A DNA stretch of 64,000 nt, from assembly GCA_003216415.1 (NCBI GenBank), contig QCIY01000004.1, positions 1 through 64,000 of the forward strand. The letters run 5' to 3'. Below, piece after piece: positions 30,301 to 42,720 of the stretch (positions within the stretch are counted from its first letter, which is position 1; every line of letters starts with the position of its first letter). Origin of the DNA: Prochlorococcus sp. AG-402-O16. GTDB taxonomy: Bacteria; Cyanobacteriota; Cyanobacteriia; PCC-6307; Cyanobiaceae. Made by a program: the position numbers and the translations under genes. The notes below the pieces were generated by a model, which was given only the letters and a program-made list of their open reading frames with translations, was not told where the DNA came from and did not search any database.

Positions 30301-30686
30301 TTTTGTCTACAAATGATTTAGATAAAAAATGTCTTAAAGAAATTGCCAAGGAATTGTTAAATTTAGGATTTAAATTAATTGCAACAAAAGGTACAGCTTC
30401 ATATTTATTTAATTTGGGCATCCAAGTTGAAGAAGTACTAAAAGTACATGAAGGTAGACCTAATATAGAGGATTTAATTCGTTCTGGACTTGTTCAATTA
30501 ATAATAAATACCCCAATAGGATCTCAGGCTCTTCACGATGACGCATATTTAAGACGAGCTGCTTTAGAATATAATGTGCCTACTTTTACAACCATTCCTG
30601 GGGGGAAAGCAGCTATTAAAGCAATCATCGCACTGCGAGGGAATAAAATTGATACATACTCTTTACAGGAAATCCATAATTATTAA
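27390..30686 (+). CDS. carB: Carbamoyl-phosphate synthase large subunit
   Basis: Two ATP-grasp halves, [40 protein letters not shown]. Confidence 0.98.
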   Translation: MPQRGDLKKILILGSGPIVIGQACEFDYSGTQACKALRKAGYEIILINSNPASIMTDPDIASKTYIEPLTHEIVSQIILKEKPDAILPTMGGQTALNLAVKLSESDFLNKNNVELIGADLKAINKAEDRKLFKESMEKINVNVCPSGIASNLTEANDVSKKINSYPLIIRPAFTLGGGGGGIAYNLEEFVELCNTGLEESPSNQILIEKSLIGWKEFELEVMRDTADNVVIVCSIENLDPMGIHTGDSITVAPAQTLTDKEYQRLRDLSLKIIREVGVETGGSNIQFAINPTNGEVIVIEMNPRVSRSSALASKATGFPIAKIAALLSVGYTLDEIINDITKKTPACFEPSIDYVVTKIPRFAFEKFKGSSNMLSTSMKSVGESMAIGRSFEESFQKALRSLEVGIYGWECNSIDETKNENDLQTSLRNPTSERILIIKKAMQLGKTNAFIQEFTNIDLWFIEKLRNIFDFEHDYLRDKELYNLDRDLMLHAKQLGFSDQQIANLTNSEFFEVRRYRKNLNIIPIYKTVDTCSAEFSSSTPYHYSTYEEPFINLDSQFFDNEISKNNDSKKIMILGGGPNRIGQGIEFDYCCCHASYQASANGYKTIMVNSNPETVSTDYDTSDILYFEPVTLEDVINIIEAENPYGLIVQFGGQTPLKLSLPLFDWLKSNDGARTGSIILGTSPISIDLAEDREEFTKILEELNIRQPLNGIARNQNEAQNVAKNIGFPLVVRPSYVLGGRAMEIVKDENELSRYISEAVKVSPDHPILLDQYLNNAIEIDVDALCDSEGSVVIAGLMEHVEPAGIHSGDSACCLPSISLSKSTVDSVRNWTKLIAKRLNVIGLINLQFAVTNLNNKENKLFILEANPRASRTVPFVSKAIGKPVAKLATQLMQGFTLEDINFTEEFSPKYQAIKEAVLPFKRFPGSDTLLGPEMRSTGEVMGLAKDFGIAYAKSELAAGNGVPSEGVAFLSTNDLDKKCLKEIAKELLNLGFKLIATKGTASYLFNLGIQVEEVLKVHEGRPNIEDLIRSGLVQLIINTPIGSQALHDDAYLRRAALEYNVPTFTTIPGGKAAIKAIIALRGNKIDTYSLQEIHNY

Positions 30687-30690
30687 AAAA

Positions 30691-30909
30691 TTACTCTATG
30701 TTTTTTAGTTTATCTCTTAGTTGATTAGCTAAGGAGTTTCGACTAATTGAAAGTAACTGTAAAGTGTCTTGATACATTTTAAGTTGTGTTTCGGCTATTT
30801 GTAATGCTTTAATGGATTCTTTTATTTCATTAGAAAGTTCATTTATCAGATACTTCTTCCCTTCAAAGGTTAAAACTGGGTTGACAGTATCATTAGGTTT
30901 TTCACTCAT
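30691..30909 (-). CDS. Small coiled-coil protein (DUF6447-like)
   Basis: LTFEGKKYLINELSNEIKESIKALQIAETQLKMYQDTLQLLSISRNSLANQL. Confidence 0.6.
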   Translation of the reverse strand: MSEKPNDTVNPVLTFEGKKYLINELSNEIKESIKALQIAETQLKMYQDTLQLLSISRNSLANQLRDKLKNIE

Positions 30910-30939
30910 GGATTTTACTATTTTTTAAATAACATAGAT

Positions 30940-32646
30940 TTACAATTTCTTAATTAATTGTTTTTCACATAATTCTTTATATATCCCTTTTTTATTAAGT
31001 AAATCAAAATGTTTCCCAACCTCAATAATTTCACCCTTATCGAAGACAACTATATTGTCTGCCTCTTGAGTAGTAGCTAATCTATGAGCAATAACAATAA
31101 CTGTTCTATTTTTCATCGCTCTTTTAAGTCCTTCTTGAACTTCTGATTCTGATTCTGCATCTAATGCACTTGTAGCCTCATCTAGAAGGAGAATTGATGG
31201 GTTTCCTAGTATTGCTCTTGCAATAGCTATCCTCTGGATTTGCCCCCCTGAGAAATTTGATCCTCTTTCAGTTATCTTAGTTTCATATTTATTAGGTAGC
31301 TTTTGAATGAAGTTGTGAGCATTTGATTTTTTTGCTGATTCTATAACTTCTTCTTCTGTAAAATTTCTGCCCATTCTTATTGCGTCTAAAATTTTTCCAG
31401 AAAATAAGAAAGGCTGTTGTTGAACCAATGCGATATTATTCCTTACATCTTTCGTATTTAATGATTTTAGATTATTATTATCAATATAAATGTCTCCATT
31501 ATTTGGCGTTATAAATTTTAATATCAAAGCCATCATAGTACTTTTACCGGCACCTGAAGCTCCAACGAAAGCTGTAACCTCTCCTTTTTTAATTTCTAGA
31601 TTTATATTTTTTAGAACTTGATTATCTTTTTTGTATTCAAAATTAACTTTATCGAAACTTATTTTACCTTCAATATTTGATATCCTTTTTAAATTTTTAT
31701 TATCATCTTCTATAGGTTCTATATTTATTTTTTTTAACCTTTTTATGGATGCTTCTGCCTGTTTATAGTCATTAAAATTTGTACTTATATGGCTTATTGG
31801 ATCAATAAGCATCAATATTGCGGCAAAAAAACTACTAAATTCTTCACTATTTAAAAGGCCTAGGTTAATTCTTGCGGCGCCTAAACCTAATATCGCTAAT
31901 ATTCCAAATGCTTCTACAAAACCTACAATCGGATGCTGAAATGCAAGTAATTTTAATGTTTTATATTTTGCTTTTTTATTTGAACTTAATCTTTTATAAA
32001 ATCTATTTTCCATCCATTTTTCGGCAGCGAAAGCTCTTATCGTAGTCATACCATTTATAGATTCACCTATTAAACCAGCTAGGTTACTTGTTGATTCTTG
32101 ACTTTTTTCAGATGCTAATAAAACTCTTCTTCCAAAACTATTAACTGCAAGAATAATTAATGGTGCTATTAGAAATGTTGATAATGTTAGAGACCAATCT
32201 AAATAAAACATATATAATACTACAGCTAACAGTTGTAATATACATGGAATAGTATCCTGAGCCGTTTTATAAATAACTTCACTTACTCTATCAGCATCTT
32301 CTGTAAGTCTATATGTGATATCTCCGGCAGAAATCTTTTCAAATGAATTTATATCAATTTTTTGAATTTTTCTAAACAAATTTCCTCTCATTACTTCACT
32401 AATTTCTAAAGATGGTTTTGCTATAAAAACATCCTGTCCGAATTGAGCCGTTTTTTGAATCAAAAATACTAATAAAGATTTAACTATTATGCTAGAAACT
32501 TTTGATAGATCACCAGATCCAATAGCTGGGATTAAGTTTCCAGCAAAATAAGCTAACAAAGGCCAACAAGCTACGTAAATAAGCATGCATACAAAACCTT
32601 TTATAAACCTATTTGTATACGTTTTGATTGGTGGTATTAATCGCAA
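30940..32646 (-). CDS. ABC transporter, fused permease/ATPase (MsbA-like)
   Basis: GASGAGKSTM, FSGGQIQRIAIARAILGNPSILLLDEATSALD. Confidence 0.95.
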   Translation of the reverse strand: MRLIPPIKTYTNRFIKGFVCMLIYVACWPLLAYFAGNLIPAIGSGDLSKVSSIIVKSLLVFLIQKTAQFGQDVFIAKPSLEISEVMRGNLFRKIQKIDINSFEKISAGDITYRLTEDADRVSEVIYKTAQDTIPCILQLLAVVLYMFYLDWSLTLSTFLIAPLIILAVNSFGRRVLLASEKSQESTSNLAGLIGESINGMTTIRAFAAEKWMENRFYKRLSSNKKAKYKTLKLLAFQHPIVGFVEAFGILAILGLGAARINLGLLNSEEFSSFFAAILMLIDPISHISTNFNDYKQAEASIKRLKKINIEPIEDDNKNLKRISNIEGKISFDKVNFEYKKDNQVLKNINLEIKKGEVTAFVGASGAGKSTMMALILKFITPNNGDIYIDNNNLKSLNTKDVRNNIALVQQQPFLFSGKILDAIRMGRNFTEEEVIESAKKSNAHNFIQKLPNKYETKITERGSNFSGGQIQRIAIARAILGNPSILLLDEATSALDAESESEVQEGLKRAMKNRTVIVIAHRLATTQEADNIVVFDKGEIIEVGKHFDLLNKKGIYKELCEKQLIKKL

Positions 32647-32704
32647 GATAGTATATATTTTAGTATTTATCCTACTTTATCAATATCCTTGGGTATACTA
32701 AACA

Positions 32705-32881
32705 ATGAAATTAGATCAATTCTTAAAATGGAAAAACTTGACATCTTCTGGCGGAGAGGCAAAAATTTTTATTAAATCTGGTTCCGTTAAAGTAAACGGT
32801 GTAATTGAAACTAGAAGAGGGAGAAAATTGAATAAGGGAGATAAAGTTATGTTTCTAAAAAATGAATTAATTTTTGAATAG
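32705..32881 (+). CDS. S4-domain RNA-binding protein (58 aa)
   Basis: Hand translation MKLDQFLKWKNLTSSGGEAKIFIKSGSVKVNGVIETRRGRKLNKGDKVMFLKNELIFE; not in ORF track. Confidence 0.88.
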   Translation: MKLDQFLKWKNLTSSGGEAKIFIKSGSVKVNGVIETRRGRKLNKGDKVMFLKNELIFE

Positions 32882-32933
32882 TTAGCTTATTAAGCTCAAA
32901 TTATATTAGTATAATTTTCTTGGAGATTGTATT

Positions 32934-33659
32934 TTGAGAAAATCTGTAATTGCTGGCAATTGGAAAATGCATATGACTTGTGCTGAAGCTAAGTCTTATT
33001 TAGAGAAGTTTATACCTTTAATTAAAAACATAAATGATGATCGAAAAGTTGTTATAGCTCCACCTTTTACAGCTATTTCAACCTTTTCTGCCCATTCTGA
33101 TTTTGATTATTTAGATATTTCTAGTCAAAATATTCATTGGGAAGAAGAAGGAGCATTTACGGCAGAAATATCTCCAAAAATGCTTCTTGAACATAGAGTC
33201 TCATACGCAATAGTTGGTCATAGTGAACCAAGAAAATATTTTAGTGAAAGTGATGGACAGATTAATAAAAGAGCAGTTTTCGCTCAATCAAGCGGACTTA
33301 CTCCAATAGTTTGTGTTGGCGAAACATTAGATCAAAGAGAGAGAGGAGAAGCTGATAGAGTTATTACTAGACAGGTTGAACAAGGACTAGAAAATACAGA
33401 TCCATCAAATCTCATAGTAGCCTACGAACCAATTTGGGCTATTGGAACGGGTAAGACATGTGAGGCTAGAGACGCTAATAAAATATGTTCTTTGATTCGA
33501 AAATTAATAGGTTTTGAAGATGTGATTATTCAATATGGAGGATCTGTTAAACCTAATAATATTGACGAAATTATGTCAATGAGTGATATAGATGGAGTTT
33601 TAGTGGGAGGGGCTTCATTAGATCCTAATAGTTTCGCGAGAATTGCAAATTACCAATAA
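32934..33659 (+). CDS. tpiA: Triosephosphate isomerase (TTG start)
   Basis: [34 protein letters not shown]. Confidence 0.97.
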   Translation: MRKSVIAGNWKMHMTCAEAKSYLEKFIPLIKNINDDRKVVIAPPFTAISTFSAHSDFDYLDISSQNIHWEEEGAFTAEISPKMLLEHRVSYAIVGHSEPRKYFSESDGQINKRAVFAQSSGLTPIVCVGETLDQRERGEADRVITRQVEQGLENTDPSNLIVAYEPIWAIGTGKTCEARDANKICSLIRKLIGFEDVIIQYGGSVKPNNIDEIMSMSDIDGVLVGGASLDPNSFARIANYQ

Positions 33660-34488
33660 GACAAACCCATGGCCAAAAGGCTGGGGACAAAAAACTTCAA
33701 TTATGGGAGTTATTAATTTAACTCCTGATTCATTTAGTGATGGTGGAGATTTTAATTCTAAGAAAAAAGTTTTAGATCAAGTTAATCATTTTTTTCGTAA
33801 TGGAGTAGATGTTATTGATCTTGGTTCTCAGAGTACGAGGCCTGGAGCTGATGAAGTTGGACCTAATATAGAAATAAAAAGGTTATTACCTTATTTGAAA
33901 TTAATTAAATCTGAATATCCAGATATTTTGATTTCTATTGACACTTTTAATTCTGAGGTAGCATATGAAGCTCTTTTAAATGGCGCTGATTGGATAAATG
34001 ATGTGACTGGAGGAAGAAGAGATAAAGGAATTTTGGATGTTGTTTCAAAATTTAATTGCCCATTCGTAATAACCCATAGTCGTGGAAATAGTAAAAATAT
34101 GAATAAACTTTCAAAATACAATAAATTGTTGACTGAGGTTAAGTGTTCTCTTGATACTTTGATAAAAAATGCTTTAGAGAAAAACATATCAAAAAAAAAT
34201 ATAATTGTGGATCCTGGCATTGGTTTTTCCAAGGATATTAATCAAAACTTGGAAATTCTAAAAAACTTGGATGTATTTAAAAATTTTAATCTACCAATAT
34301 TAATTGGTGCATCAAGGAAAAGATTTATAGGAGAAATTTTAAATGAGATTAATCCTAAAGAGAGAGATATTGGTACACTTGCGATAAGTTGTCTATGCTC
34401 ACATTTTAATATTGATATTGTGAGAGTTCACAACGTAAAAATGAATTATCAAGTTTTAAAAGTTGCTGATAGTATTTACAGAAAATAA
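33643..34488 (+). CDS. folP: Dihydropteroate synthase (TTG start, overlaps tpiA)
   Basis: [44 protein letters not shown]. Confidence 0.96.
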   Translation: MQITNKTNPWPKGWGQKTSIMGVINLTPDSFSDGGDFNSKKKVLDQVNHFFRNGVDVIDLGSQSTRPGADEVGPNIEIKRLLPYLKLIKSEYPDILISIDTFNSEVAYEALLNGADWINDVTGGRRDKGILDVVSKFNCPFVITHSRGNSKNMNKLSKYNKLLTEVKCSLDTLIKNALEKNISKKNIIVDPGIGFSKDINQNLEILKNLDVFKNFNLPILIGASRKRFIGEILNEINPKERDIGTLAISCLCSHFNIDIVRVHNVKMNYQVLKVADSIYRK

Positions 34489-34494
34489 AAAATA

Positions 34495-37400
34495 TTATTC
34501 TTTTACTCCTTCGATTTTATCCTCAACTTCTTGGTAAAGTTCTTTTAACTGTTCTATATTTTCATCTGATGTTTCCCAATACCCTCTACCATTAACTTCT
34601 AATAAAGTACCAACTATTCTCCTAAAACTATTAGGATTTAAATCCATTAATCTTTTCCTCATCTCTTCATCATTTATGAATGTTTCATTAGTTTCCTCAT
34701 ATACAAAATTATCAACTTGACCACTTGTCGCACTCCAACCAAGTGTGTAATTGAGTCTGTTGGAAAGCTCTCTTACTCCTTCATAGCCAGATTTGAGCAT
34801 ACCTTCATACCATTTAGGATTTAAAAGTTTTGTTCTTGAATCTAATCTAATAGTTTCTCCAAGTGTTCTGACTTGAGCATTAGATGTTGTGGTATCAGCT
34901 ATGTAGCTACTTGGTTCTTTGCCGTCATCTCTAAGTGTTTTAATTAATTTGGTTGGATCTGAATCAAAATAATGACTTACATCGGTAAGAGAAATCTCTG
35001 AGGAATCAAGATTTTGGAATGTAACATCTGCGGTTTTCATTACAGATTCAAATACTTCTCTCTTTTGATTCATTTCACCAGGATTGTCAGCATTAAAAGC
35101 ATATGTTTTACGGGATAAATACATTTCTTGTAACTCATTTTCTTCCTCCCATGTTGAATTTTCTACAGCTAAATTAACATTAGAACTGTAGCTACCACTT
35201 GCATTCGAGAATACTCTTGATGAAGCTTCTCTGATTGAAGTACCTTCTTGTTCTGCTTGCTCTATCGAATGTTTTCTTACAAAATTTGATTCCAATGGCT
35301 CATCAGCCTCGGCTGCTAATTTGACTGCCTGGTCTATTAATGCCATTTGATTTATAAATAGATCTCTAAATACTCCAGAACAGTTAACTACAACATCAAT
35401 TCTTGGCCTACCTAATTCTTCTAAAGGGATTAATTCTAATTTATTTATTCTGCCAACAGAATCTGGTTTTGGCTTAACCCCAACAAACCATAGGATTTGT
35501 GCCAGAGATTCTCCATAAGTTTTAATATTATCGGTGCCCCATAAAACACAAGCAATTGTTTCAGGCCAAGTACCTTGTTCTTCTTTTTGTCTTTCAATTA
35601 ATTTGTCAACAACTGACTTTGCTGCTGCGACTGCTGCTGTAGTTGGAATTGATTGAGGATCAAGTGCATGGATGTTTTTCCCACTAGGTAAAACACTTGG
35701 ATTTCTTATAGGATCTCCTCCTGGTCCAGGTAAAACATAATTGCCATCTAATGCTTTAATAAGACTATCCATTTCATTGTCTGCGCATACTTGTTCTAAA
35801 CAGTAAAGTAAATAATCAAATAATTTATTTAATTCTTTCTGGTTTACTTCATTGAATCCATTTAACCTGCAGACTCTAAGCCATGGAGTGGGTAAATTCA
35901 GACCAAATACTTTAAGAAAGTCAAATAATTTGGAAAGAAGTGATTTTTCTAAATAAACTCTGCCATCAACAATTTTTAAGGAGTTAACCATTGCAAATAT
36001 TGATTCTCTTGCTGTCTTTATGATTTTTTCATTTAAATCTACAAATTTGAGTTCACCTCTATTATTACCATCATAAATTTGATCAATAGTCAGATCAATG
36101 GATTCTGCAAGTAGTCCAGGAAGAGATCTTAATCCCTGTTGTTCTCTTTCTAAAGATGCAATATTGACAAGGGTTGCTACGGCTTCTTCAGCAGTTGGAG
36201 CTTCTCCAATTGTATGAAGACCACAAGGTAATAATCTACTTTCTATTTCCATCAACTGTTTGTAGATATTTCCAACAAATAAATCTCTTTCATCTAGGGA
36301 TAGTTCTTCAACTTCTTTTAATGGAATCTCAACATCTTTATCAAGATTACATTGCTTAGAAGTCTCAACTATTGCGTTAACTATTTGAATACCCCTGCTA
36401 TTTTCTCTTAGTTGTTGATAAGAACCAACAAGTTCACTAAGTTCTTTAAGTCCTTTATAGAGCCCTGCATTTTCTGCTGGTGGAGTCAGATAACTAATAG
36501 TTGAAGCATACCCTCTTCTCTTTGCAATTGTTGCTTCAGAAGGATTATTTGCTGCATAGTAATACAAATTAGGCAATGATCCAATGAGAGAATCTGGATA
36601 GCATGTTTCACTCATACCCATCTGTTTACCAGGCATAAATTCAAGTGATCCGTGAGTTCCAAAGTGTAGAACAGCATCAGCACCCCAAATTTTTTCTACA
36701 TAAGTGTAGTAAGCGGCAAAACCATGATGAGGACTTGCACTTCTTGAATAAAGTAATCTCATTGGATCACCTTCATAACCGAAAGTTGGTTGGACCCCTA
36801 TGAAAACATTTCCAAATTGTTTTCCATAAATGAGTAGATTCTGCCCGTCACTATTCAGATTTCCAGGGGGTTTACCCCAATTCTCTTCAAGTCTTTGTGA
36901 ATATGGTGTGAGCTCTTCGTATTCTTTTACTGACATTTTATGAGCAATATTTAATTCTGGAGAACCATCCATTGCTTCAGGATTGTTTATTACTTTTTCC
37001 ATTAATTCTTTTGAATTACTTGGAAGTCCATCTATTTGATATCCTTTTGATTTCATTTCAAGAAGTACTCTGTAAATCGAACCGAAAACATTCAAGTATG
37101 CAGCTGTACCAACATTCCCTTTGTCTGGAGGAAAACTAAATACTGTAATAGCTAATTTCTTGTCCTTTCTTTTCTTTACCCTTAAAGTTGACCATTTTAT
37201 AGCTCTTTCAGCAATCACATCTACTCGATCTTGAAGTGTATGTGCCTTACCCGTAGCATCGTCACGACCTGAAAGAATGATAGGTTCAATAGCACCATCC
37301 AGCTCAGGAATTGCAATTTGAAGAGCTACTTGAACTGGGTGTAATCCTAAGTCACTATCTTCCCATTCTTGAGTGGTCTGAAAAACCAATGGAAGTGCAA

Positions 37401-38505
37401 CCATATAAGGTCTATTTAATCTTTTTAGAGCATCGATAGCTTTAGGATGATCTTGTCTTGCTGGACCTCCAACTAATGCAAATCCTGTTAAAGATACAAC
37501 TCCATCTACAATAGGCAGATCTTTATTAATTGAATCATAGTAAAATTCATTAACTGGCTTAGAAAAATCTAAACCTCCACAGAATATAGGGAGTACTCTC
37601 GCTCCTCTATATTCTAATTCTTGAATAACAGCAACATAATGAGCATCGTCTCCAGTAACTATATGACTCCTTTGAAGTACTAATCCTATTGTTGGTGTTT
37701 TGTCATCCTTAGGGTTTATATCTTTCCTATTATTTTCCCAGTTTTGATATTCTTTAAGACTTTCAAACATACAGGGAGCTAGAGGATGCCAAATTCCTAA
37801 ATCTGGAAATGTTTCAGGGTCTTGAATTTTGAATTCTTCTATTTTATCTTTTATTTCTTCTGAAACTGCGTACTTTTCAGAAATCATTAACAAGAAGTTT
37901 TTTAAGTTCTCAGTAGTACCACCTAACCAATACTGAAAACTCAAAATAAATGTTCTAGCATCTTGAGCTTTTTCTACTGGTAGATATTTAAGAATTGACG
38001 GAAGTGTATTTAATAATTTCAACATTGAATCTTGGAAGCTTGCTCCGTCAGATTCTTTTTTCTTTTTTATTAAATCTCCAATGATACTTTTAGATTGACC
38101 TAGTTGGGCCATACTAAATGAACCTAACTTGTTTAACCTCATTACCTCTGGCATAGAGGGGAAAATAATTGAAGCCTTAAGTTTGTCTTTGTATGGAGAA
38201 ACTGCATCAACTACTTTTTGAGCAAGATCTTCGATGAAAATTAGGGAAGCAACAAATATATCTGCGTTAGCTATGTCTTCTTTAAAATCCCCAAAATTAT
38301 TTTCATTTCTAAGTTCTTCGATAAGATAGCCGCTGAGGTCTATACCTATTGGCCCATTCATCTCATTTATTGACTTTGCAGCTTCCGTTAAGGAATTTTG
38401 GTATTGTGGCTCAAGGACAACATAAACTGCTTTTATTACAACTTTGTGTTTGTTATCCTCAACAGGAGATACTCTGCGATTTGCTGAGCGGACCTGCGTA
38501 AACAT
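34495..38505 (-). CDS. chlH: Magnesium chelatase subunit H
   Basis: 1336-aa CobN/BchH family; [19 protein letters not shown]. Confidence 0.98.
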   Translation of the reverse strand: MFTQVRSANRRVSPVEDNKHKVVIKAVYVVLEPQYQNSLTEAAKSINEMNGPIGIDLSGYLIEELRNENNFGDFKEDIANADIFVASLIFIEDLAQKVVDAVSPYKDKLKASIIFPSMPEVMRLNKLGSFSMAQLGQSKSIIGDLIKKKKESDGASFQDSMLKLLNTLPSILKYLPVEKAQDARTFILSFQYWLGGTTENLKNFLLMISEKYAVSEEIKDKIEEFKIQDPETFPDLGIWHPLAPCMFESLKEYQNWENNRKDINPKDDKTPTIGLVLQRSHIVTGDDAHYVAVIQELEYRGARVLPIFCGGLDFSKPVNEFYYDSINKDLPIVDGVVSLTGFALVGGPARQDHPKAIDALKRLNRPYMVALPLVFQTTQEWEDSDLGLHPVQVALQIAIPELDGAIEPIILSGRDDATGKAHTLQDRVDVIAERAIKWSTLRVKKRKDKKLAITVFSFPPDKGNVGTAAYLNVFGSIYRVLLEMKSKGYQIDGLPSNSKELMEKVINNPEAMDGSPELNIAHKMSVKEYEELTPYSQRLEENWGKPPGNLNSDGQNLLIYGKQFGNVFIGVQPTFGYEGDPMRLLYSRSASPHHGFAAYYTYVEKIWGADAVLHFGTHGSLEFMPGKQMGMSETCYPDSLIGSLPNLYYYAANNPSEATIAKRRGYASTISYLTPPAENAGLYKGLKELSELVGSYQQLRENSRGIQIVNAIVETSKQCNLDKDVEIPLKEVEELSLDERDLFVGNIYKQLMEIESRLLPCGLHTIGEAPTAEEAVATLVNIASLEREQQGLRSLPGLLAESIDLTIDQIYDGNNRGELKFVDLNEKIIKTARESIFAMVNSLKIVDGRVYLEKSLLSKLFDFLKVFGLNLPTPWLRVCRLNGFNEVNQKELNKLFDYLLYCLEQVCADNEMDSLIKALDGNYVLPGPGGDPIRNPSVLPSGKNIHALDPQSIPTTAAVAAAKSVVDKLIERQKEEQGTWPETIACVLWGTDNIKTYGESLAQILWFVGVKPKPDSVGRINKLELIPLEELGRPRIDVVVNCSGVFRDLFINQMALIDQAVKLAAEADEPLESNFVRKHSIEQAEQEGTSIREASSRVFSNASGSYSSNVNLAVENSTWEEENELQEMYLSRKTYAFNADNPGEMNQKREVFESVMKTADVTFQNLDSSEISLTDVSHYFDSDPTKLIKTLRDDGKEPSSYIADTTTSNAQVRTLGETIRLDSRTKLLNPKWYEGMLKSGYEGVRELSNRLNYTLGWSATSGQVDNFVYEETNETFINDEEMRKRLMDLNPNSFRRIVGTLLEVNGRGYWETSDENIEQLKELYQEVEDKIEGVKE

Positions 38506-38607
38506 TGATTTTATTTAAGTATTTCTACCAGACTACGAATGAAAAGACGTTATTGTGTGCAATATAAATAGCGTGTAACAACCTTTAAAAAAAAAATTTT
38601 TACTAAA

Positions 38608-39456
38608 ATGATTGAAAATTCTAAAAAACCTATACCAGTACTAGTATCCGGAGCTTTAGGCAGAATGGGTAGCGAAGTTGTGAATACTGTATTAAATTCT
38701 ACAGATTGTGAACTTGTTGCAGCAATTGACATAAACGAAAAGAACAATGGTTCAAATATTTCTGAATTATTGAAGGTAAAAAATTGTGATGTTTTTGTTT
38801 CAAATGATTTTGAAGGAACTTTATGTTCTGTTAGTCAAAATTACAGAAATGAAAATATCAAACCTGTCCTTGTTGATTTTACTCATCCTGATTCTGTATA
38901 TGAAAATACCAGATCAGCTATTGCATATGGTATTTCACCAGTTGTAGGAACTACAGGTCTTAGCCCTTCTCAAATAAATGACTTGTCTGCTTTTGCTCAG
39001 AAAGCATCTGTTGGTTGTGCAATAATTCCAAATTTTTCAGTAGGCATGGTTCTTCTTCAGCAGGCAGCATCTGTAGCCGCAAGGTTTTATGACAATATTG
39101 AATTAATAGAGATGCACCATAATCAAAAAGCTGACTCTCCTAGTGGAACTTGTATAAAAACTGCAGAAATGATTGAAGAGTATCCCAAGAAATTTAATCA
39201 GAATATAGTAAAAGAGTCTGAGTCGTTGAAGGGTGTGCGAGGAGGAGTCAGAGATTCAGGAATTAATATACATTCTGTACGATTACCAGGATTATTAGCC
39301 CATCAATTAGTAATTATGGGATCTCCAGGTGAAACTTACACAATTAAGCATGACACTATTGATAGAAAGGCATATATGCCAGGTGTTTTACAAGCTATAA
39401 AAAAAATATGTAATTATGAATCTTTAGTTTACGGACTTGAAAAATTGATTTTTTAA
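38608..39456 (+). CDS. dapB: 4-hydroxy-tetrahydrodipicolinate reductase
   Basis: [36 protein letters not shown]. Confidence 0.97.
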   Translation: MIENSKKPIPVLVSGALGRMGSEVVNTVLNSTDCELVAAIDINEKNNGSNISELLKVKNCDVFVSNDFEGTLCSVSQNYRNENIKPVLVDFTHPDSVYENTRSAIAYGISPVVGTTGLSPSQINDLSAFAQKASVGCAIIPNFSVGMVLLQQAASVAARFYDNIELIEMHHNQKADSPSGTCIKTAEMIEEYPKKFNQNIVKESESLKGVRGGVRDSGINIHSVRLPGLLAHQLVIMGSPGETYTIKHDTIDRKAYMPGVLQAIKKICNYESLVYGLEKLIF

Positions 39457-39457
39457 A

Positions 39458-40099
39458 ATGATAATTCCAATTAACTCTAATCAAATTTCAAAACTAATTC
39501 CTGCTGTTGGTACAGGAAGTCAATTTAAGTACACTTTGGGTAATCCAAGAAAAATTCTTCAAAGAGTAATAGTTTCTTCAATTGGAGGATTTATCTCATT
39601 AATTATTAGTTCAACTGGAGATCAAACAAATAATTTCTGGTTATTGCTATGTGTAGCTTTCTTTTTGTATATCATCTGGGGCCCAATTCTTGAATCAAGT
39701 AGAAAAAATTTACAACTAAGAAAATATAAATTTTTTTCTATATTTGATGGTTATGTATCAGATATCTATAAAACAGAAAAGATTGAAAGTTCAAGAGAAC
39801 AATCTAATAGACAAGGTCGATTAGAAGTTATTGAAAATAAAAGGACTTGGTTAGTACTTGAATTAGAAGATGAAGATGGTTATTTAGAAAAGTTAAGTTT
39901 CCCTATGGAAAATAAGCATAGTAAAATTAGAGTTGGTTCTAGTGTTAGATGTTTATTAACATCTAATAACCGTAATTTTGACAGAGATTTTTATTTGACC
40001 GATGCTTGGTTGCCAGAAATTAACATATGGGTTGGTGAGTACCCCTATTTATTAAGACCAGCATTTGAAGAAATTTGCTATATTTATTTGAATAGATAG
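39458..40099 (+). CDS. Conserved hypothetical membrane protein
   Basis: ORF with two TM segments then soluble domain. Confidence 0.7.
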   Translation: MIIPINSNQISKLIPAVGTGSQFKYTLGNPRKILQRVIVSSIGGFISLIISSTGDQTNNFWLLLCVAFFLYIIWGPILESSRKNLQLRKYKFFSIFDGYVSDIYKTEKIESSREQSNRQGRLEVIENKRTWLVLELEDEDGYLEKLSFPMENKHSKIRVGSSVRCLLTSNNRNFDRDFYLTDAWLPEINIWVGEYPYLLRPAFEEICYIYLNR

Positions 40100-40118
40100 A
40101 TGTTATCTATAATATCTG

Positions 40119-41273
40119 ATGAAAAATAGACTAAATTTTAAAATTGATGGCTCGGGCCCAACAGGTTTATTACTTTCAATTGCACTTTCAAAATTTCATT
40201 GCGATATTTTTTTAACTGATTTATTAACAAAAGATAGATTAATTGATAAGGATAAAACTTATGCAATTACTCACTCAACCAGAAAAATATTATCTAAATT
40301 TAGACTTTGGGAAAAATTAGAGCCATACTTATATGGCTTTGATACCCTTTCAATTTCAGACAGCGTAACTTCTTCGGTTACCAACTTATCAATTTCTGAT
40401 TTAGATGATGATATAAGATCTGCTGAAAATATTGGCTGGGTAGTTAAACATTCAGATCTTATGAATGTATTTTTTAAAGAGATTGATAATTATGAAAATA
40501 TTATTTTTATGACTCCACAAAAATTGTTACGTAAAAAACTATTATTTGATTATCAATTTTTTTCTACCGGAGCAAACTCACTTGATAAAAAATTGTTGAA
40601 TTTTTTTGATCTAAAAAAAACTTATAATCAGTCCTGTTTAACGTTTAAAGTTTCTCTTAGAGGTAATTTTGAAAAGCGTGCTTATGAAATTTTTAGAAAA
40701 GAAGGACCACTTGCTTTATTACCTTTAGAAAAAAACTTATATCAAGTAATTTGGACTTCCAGTACTTTAAAGTCTATTCAAAGGTTAAATTCTGATAAGA
40801 ATTTTTTGATGGATAATTTATCAACTATCTTGCCTGATGAATTTAAATTAGATCAAATAATTGGCGAATTTAATATATTTCCTGTTTCATTATCTTTGAA
40901 TTTACCAGTTTTAAATTTTAAAAAATTAGTTTTTGTTGGTGATGCATTTCATACATTTCATCCTGTGGGAGGTCAGGGTCTAAATACTTGTTGGAGAGAT
41001 GTTAATACTATTTTTGATCTTTTTAATGAAAATATTGATATTACTAAAATGCATTTGATCTTATTTAAATTTAAATATATTTCAAGTAGGATTTTAGATA
41101 TTATTTTTACCATTTTCATAACTGACTCATTGATATCAATTTTTGCAAATAGAAACCTTTTTTTGTTTCCAATAAGAAAATTTTCTTTTTTACTTTTAAA
41201 TCATTTTCTTTTTATAAGAAAAATAGTCCTTAATCAAATGACTAAATCTCTTATTTACTCAAGAATTAAATAA
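40119..41273 (+). CDS. UbiH-family FAD-dependent monooxygenase
   Basis: DGSGPTGLLLSIALSK, FVGDAFHTFHPVGGQGLNTCWRD. Confidence 0.9.
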   Translation: MKNRLNFKIDGSGPTGLLLSIALSKFHCDIFLTDLLTKDRLIDKDKTYAITHSTRKILSKFRLWEKLEPYLYGFDTLSISDSVTSSVTNLSISDLDDDIRSAENIGWVVKHSDLMNVFFKEIDNYENIIFMTPQKLLRKKLLFDYQFFSTGANSLDKKLLNFFDLKKTYNQSCLTFKVSLRGNFEKRAYEIFRKEGPLALLPLEKNLYQVIWTSSTLKSIQRLNSDKNFLMDNLSTILPDEFKLDQIIGEFNIFPVSLSLNLPVLNFKKLVFVGDAFHTFHPVGGQGLNTCWRDVNTIFDLFNENIDITKMHLILFKFKYISSRILDIIFTIFITDSLISIFANRNLFLFPIRKFSFLLLNHFLFIRKIVLNQMTKSLIYSRIK

Positions 41274-41277
41274 ACTC

Positions 41278-41475
41278 ATGAATAATTATTTATACAAAGA
41301 GATGATAATTTATTTATTTAAAGAAGTCGGTTTAAAGGAGTCATCAATTGAACTTGGTCTAAAATTATCTTTTAAAAATAACACTCCATTACCAATCTTA
41401 TTATGGAGTTATGGAATGCTAACTATTGATGAACTTGATAAGTTATATTCATTTTTATTTCAAAAAATGGAATAA
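41278..41475 (+). CDS. DUF2949-like protein
   Basis: IYLFKEVGLKESSIELGLKLSFKNNTPLPILLWSYGMLTIDELDKLYSFL. Confidence 0.7.
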   Translation: MNNYLYKEMIIYLFKEVGLKESSIELGLKLSFKNNTPLPILLWSYGMLTIDELDKLYSFLFQKME

Positions 41476-41496
41476 TAATTCTGTTATAATTGGGTT

Positions 41497-42039
41497 ATAT
41501 TTTATTCAAGAACAATTACAGTTTTATCTAAAAGAAATCAGGTATCAAGGCAATCTATAGAAAAGCTTGATTTATTATTATTAATCCTAGAGACTATTGA
41601 TTTAAATGGTATACAATCCATTTACGCAATATCAAGTAGACTTAATTTAAATGATGTCTTTCCAAATAAAATTACTATTTGGAAAATAAGGAATAATAAC
41701 CCATTGAGAAAATCTTATGTGAATAACAATATTAAACTAGATGAATTTGATGCTTTAATTAAAATCACCGTTGAAATGTCCAGGTATTTATATCCTTATA
41801 TCAGAGAGATACTCCAATCCAAAGAAGATTTTGAAAAGAATTCAGTTATTTGGAACGATTTTAAAAAGAGATTGATCGAGTTGATTAAAGAGAGATTTAA
41901 CTTAGATAGTATGAGAGTGAAAAAGCTTTTAAATCAAACTGAAAATGATGAAATTATTATAAAGTCTTTACTTACCTTATCTCTTTGCATCTCAAATCAA
42001 GGTTATCAAAAGTTGAAGAATTTTTTATTCGATTTTTAA
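41497..42039 (+). CDS. DUF3038-like protein; true start ambiguous (ATA at 41497 or ATT at 41515 proposed; first TTG is 41704)
   Basis: Open frame from 41479; conserved-looking N-terminus SIEKLDLLLLILETIDLNGIQSIYAISSRLNLNDVFPNKITIWKIRNNNPLRK lies upstream of the TTG. Confidence 0.65.
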   Translation: MFYSRTITVLSKRNQVSRQSIEKLDLLLLILETIDLNGIQSIYAISSRLNLNDVFPNKITIWKIRNNNPLRKSYVNNNIKLDEFDALIKITVEMSRYLYPYIREILQSKEDFEKNSVIWNDFKKRLIELIKERFNLDSMRVKKLLNQTENDEIIIKSLLTLSLCISNQGYQKLKNFLFDF

Positions 42040-42040
42040 T

Positions 42041-42631
42041 ATGATTCAAAATAAATTATCATTTCATCAATCTTCGGTTAGTCTCGAAATAATAGGATTA
42101 CCAGATTATTCAAATAATGAAAATAAAGATCAAATATCAATAATTTCACAATGGAAACTAACCATAATTGATAAACCACTTATTGAGGGCAAAATTGAAC
42201 ATTTAGGTCCTATTATGGATGCTTTTTATATTTATTCAAATCTTTTAATTAAAAACGAAATCCCAATATATGAGTCTAAATTAATTGATATTAAAGCTGA
42301 CAATCTCCACATACATAATATTGTTCTCAAGAGCTCTAAATCAAATGTAAAACCATTAATTTTAAAGATTGGTAATTCATTGTTGTCAGACACCATAAAT
42401 TGTTTTGATCAGCTAAATGAATCATCAAAAGTCAGAATAAAAAAAATAGGTTTCTATAAAAATATTCCTAAAAAAGTAAGATTTGGGTTAAATAACAAAG
42501 TTAAATTTTTCAATTTCATTATGCCGCCATTTATTGCAATTTGTTCTTTAATTCTATTCTCCTCTACTTTTATTTATTTTTATAATCCTGTTGATGATAA
42601 TAAAAAAAATGAACTATTAATTCCAAAATAA
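42041..42631 (+). CDS. DUF4335-like protein
   Basis: ORF directly downstream of DUF3038 gene; C-terminal TM. Confidence 0.65.
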   Translation: MIQNKLSFHQSSVSLEIIGLPDYSNNENKDQISIISQWKLTIIDKPLIEGKIEHLGPIMDAFYIYSNLLIKNEIPIYESKLIDIKADNLHIHNIVLKSSKSNVKPLILKIGNSLLSDTINCFDQLNESSKVRIKKIGFYKNIPKKVRFGLNNKVKFFNFIMPPFIAICSLILFSSTFIYFYNPVDDNKKNELLIPK

Positions 42632-42720
42632 AAGCCTATTAGCATCCTTAATACAAACACGATAGTATGGGAAAATTTCTTTTTAGCATAATTATTAATT
42701 TATTCTTTGAGTTTTGATGT

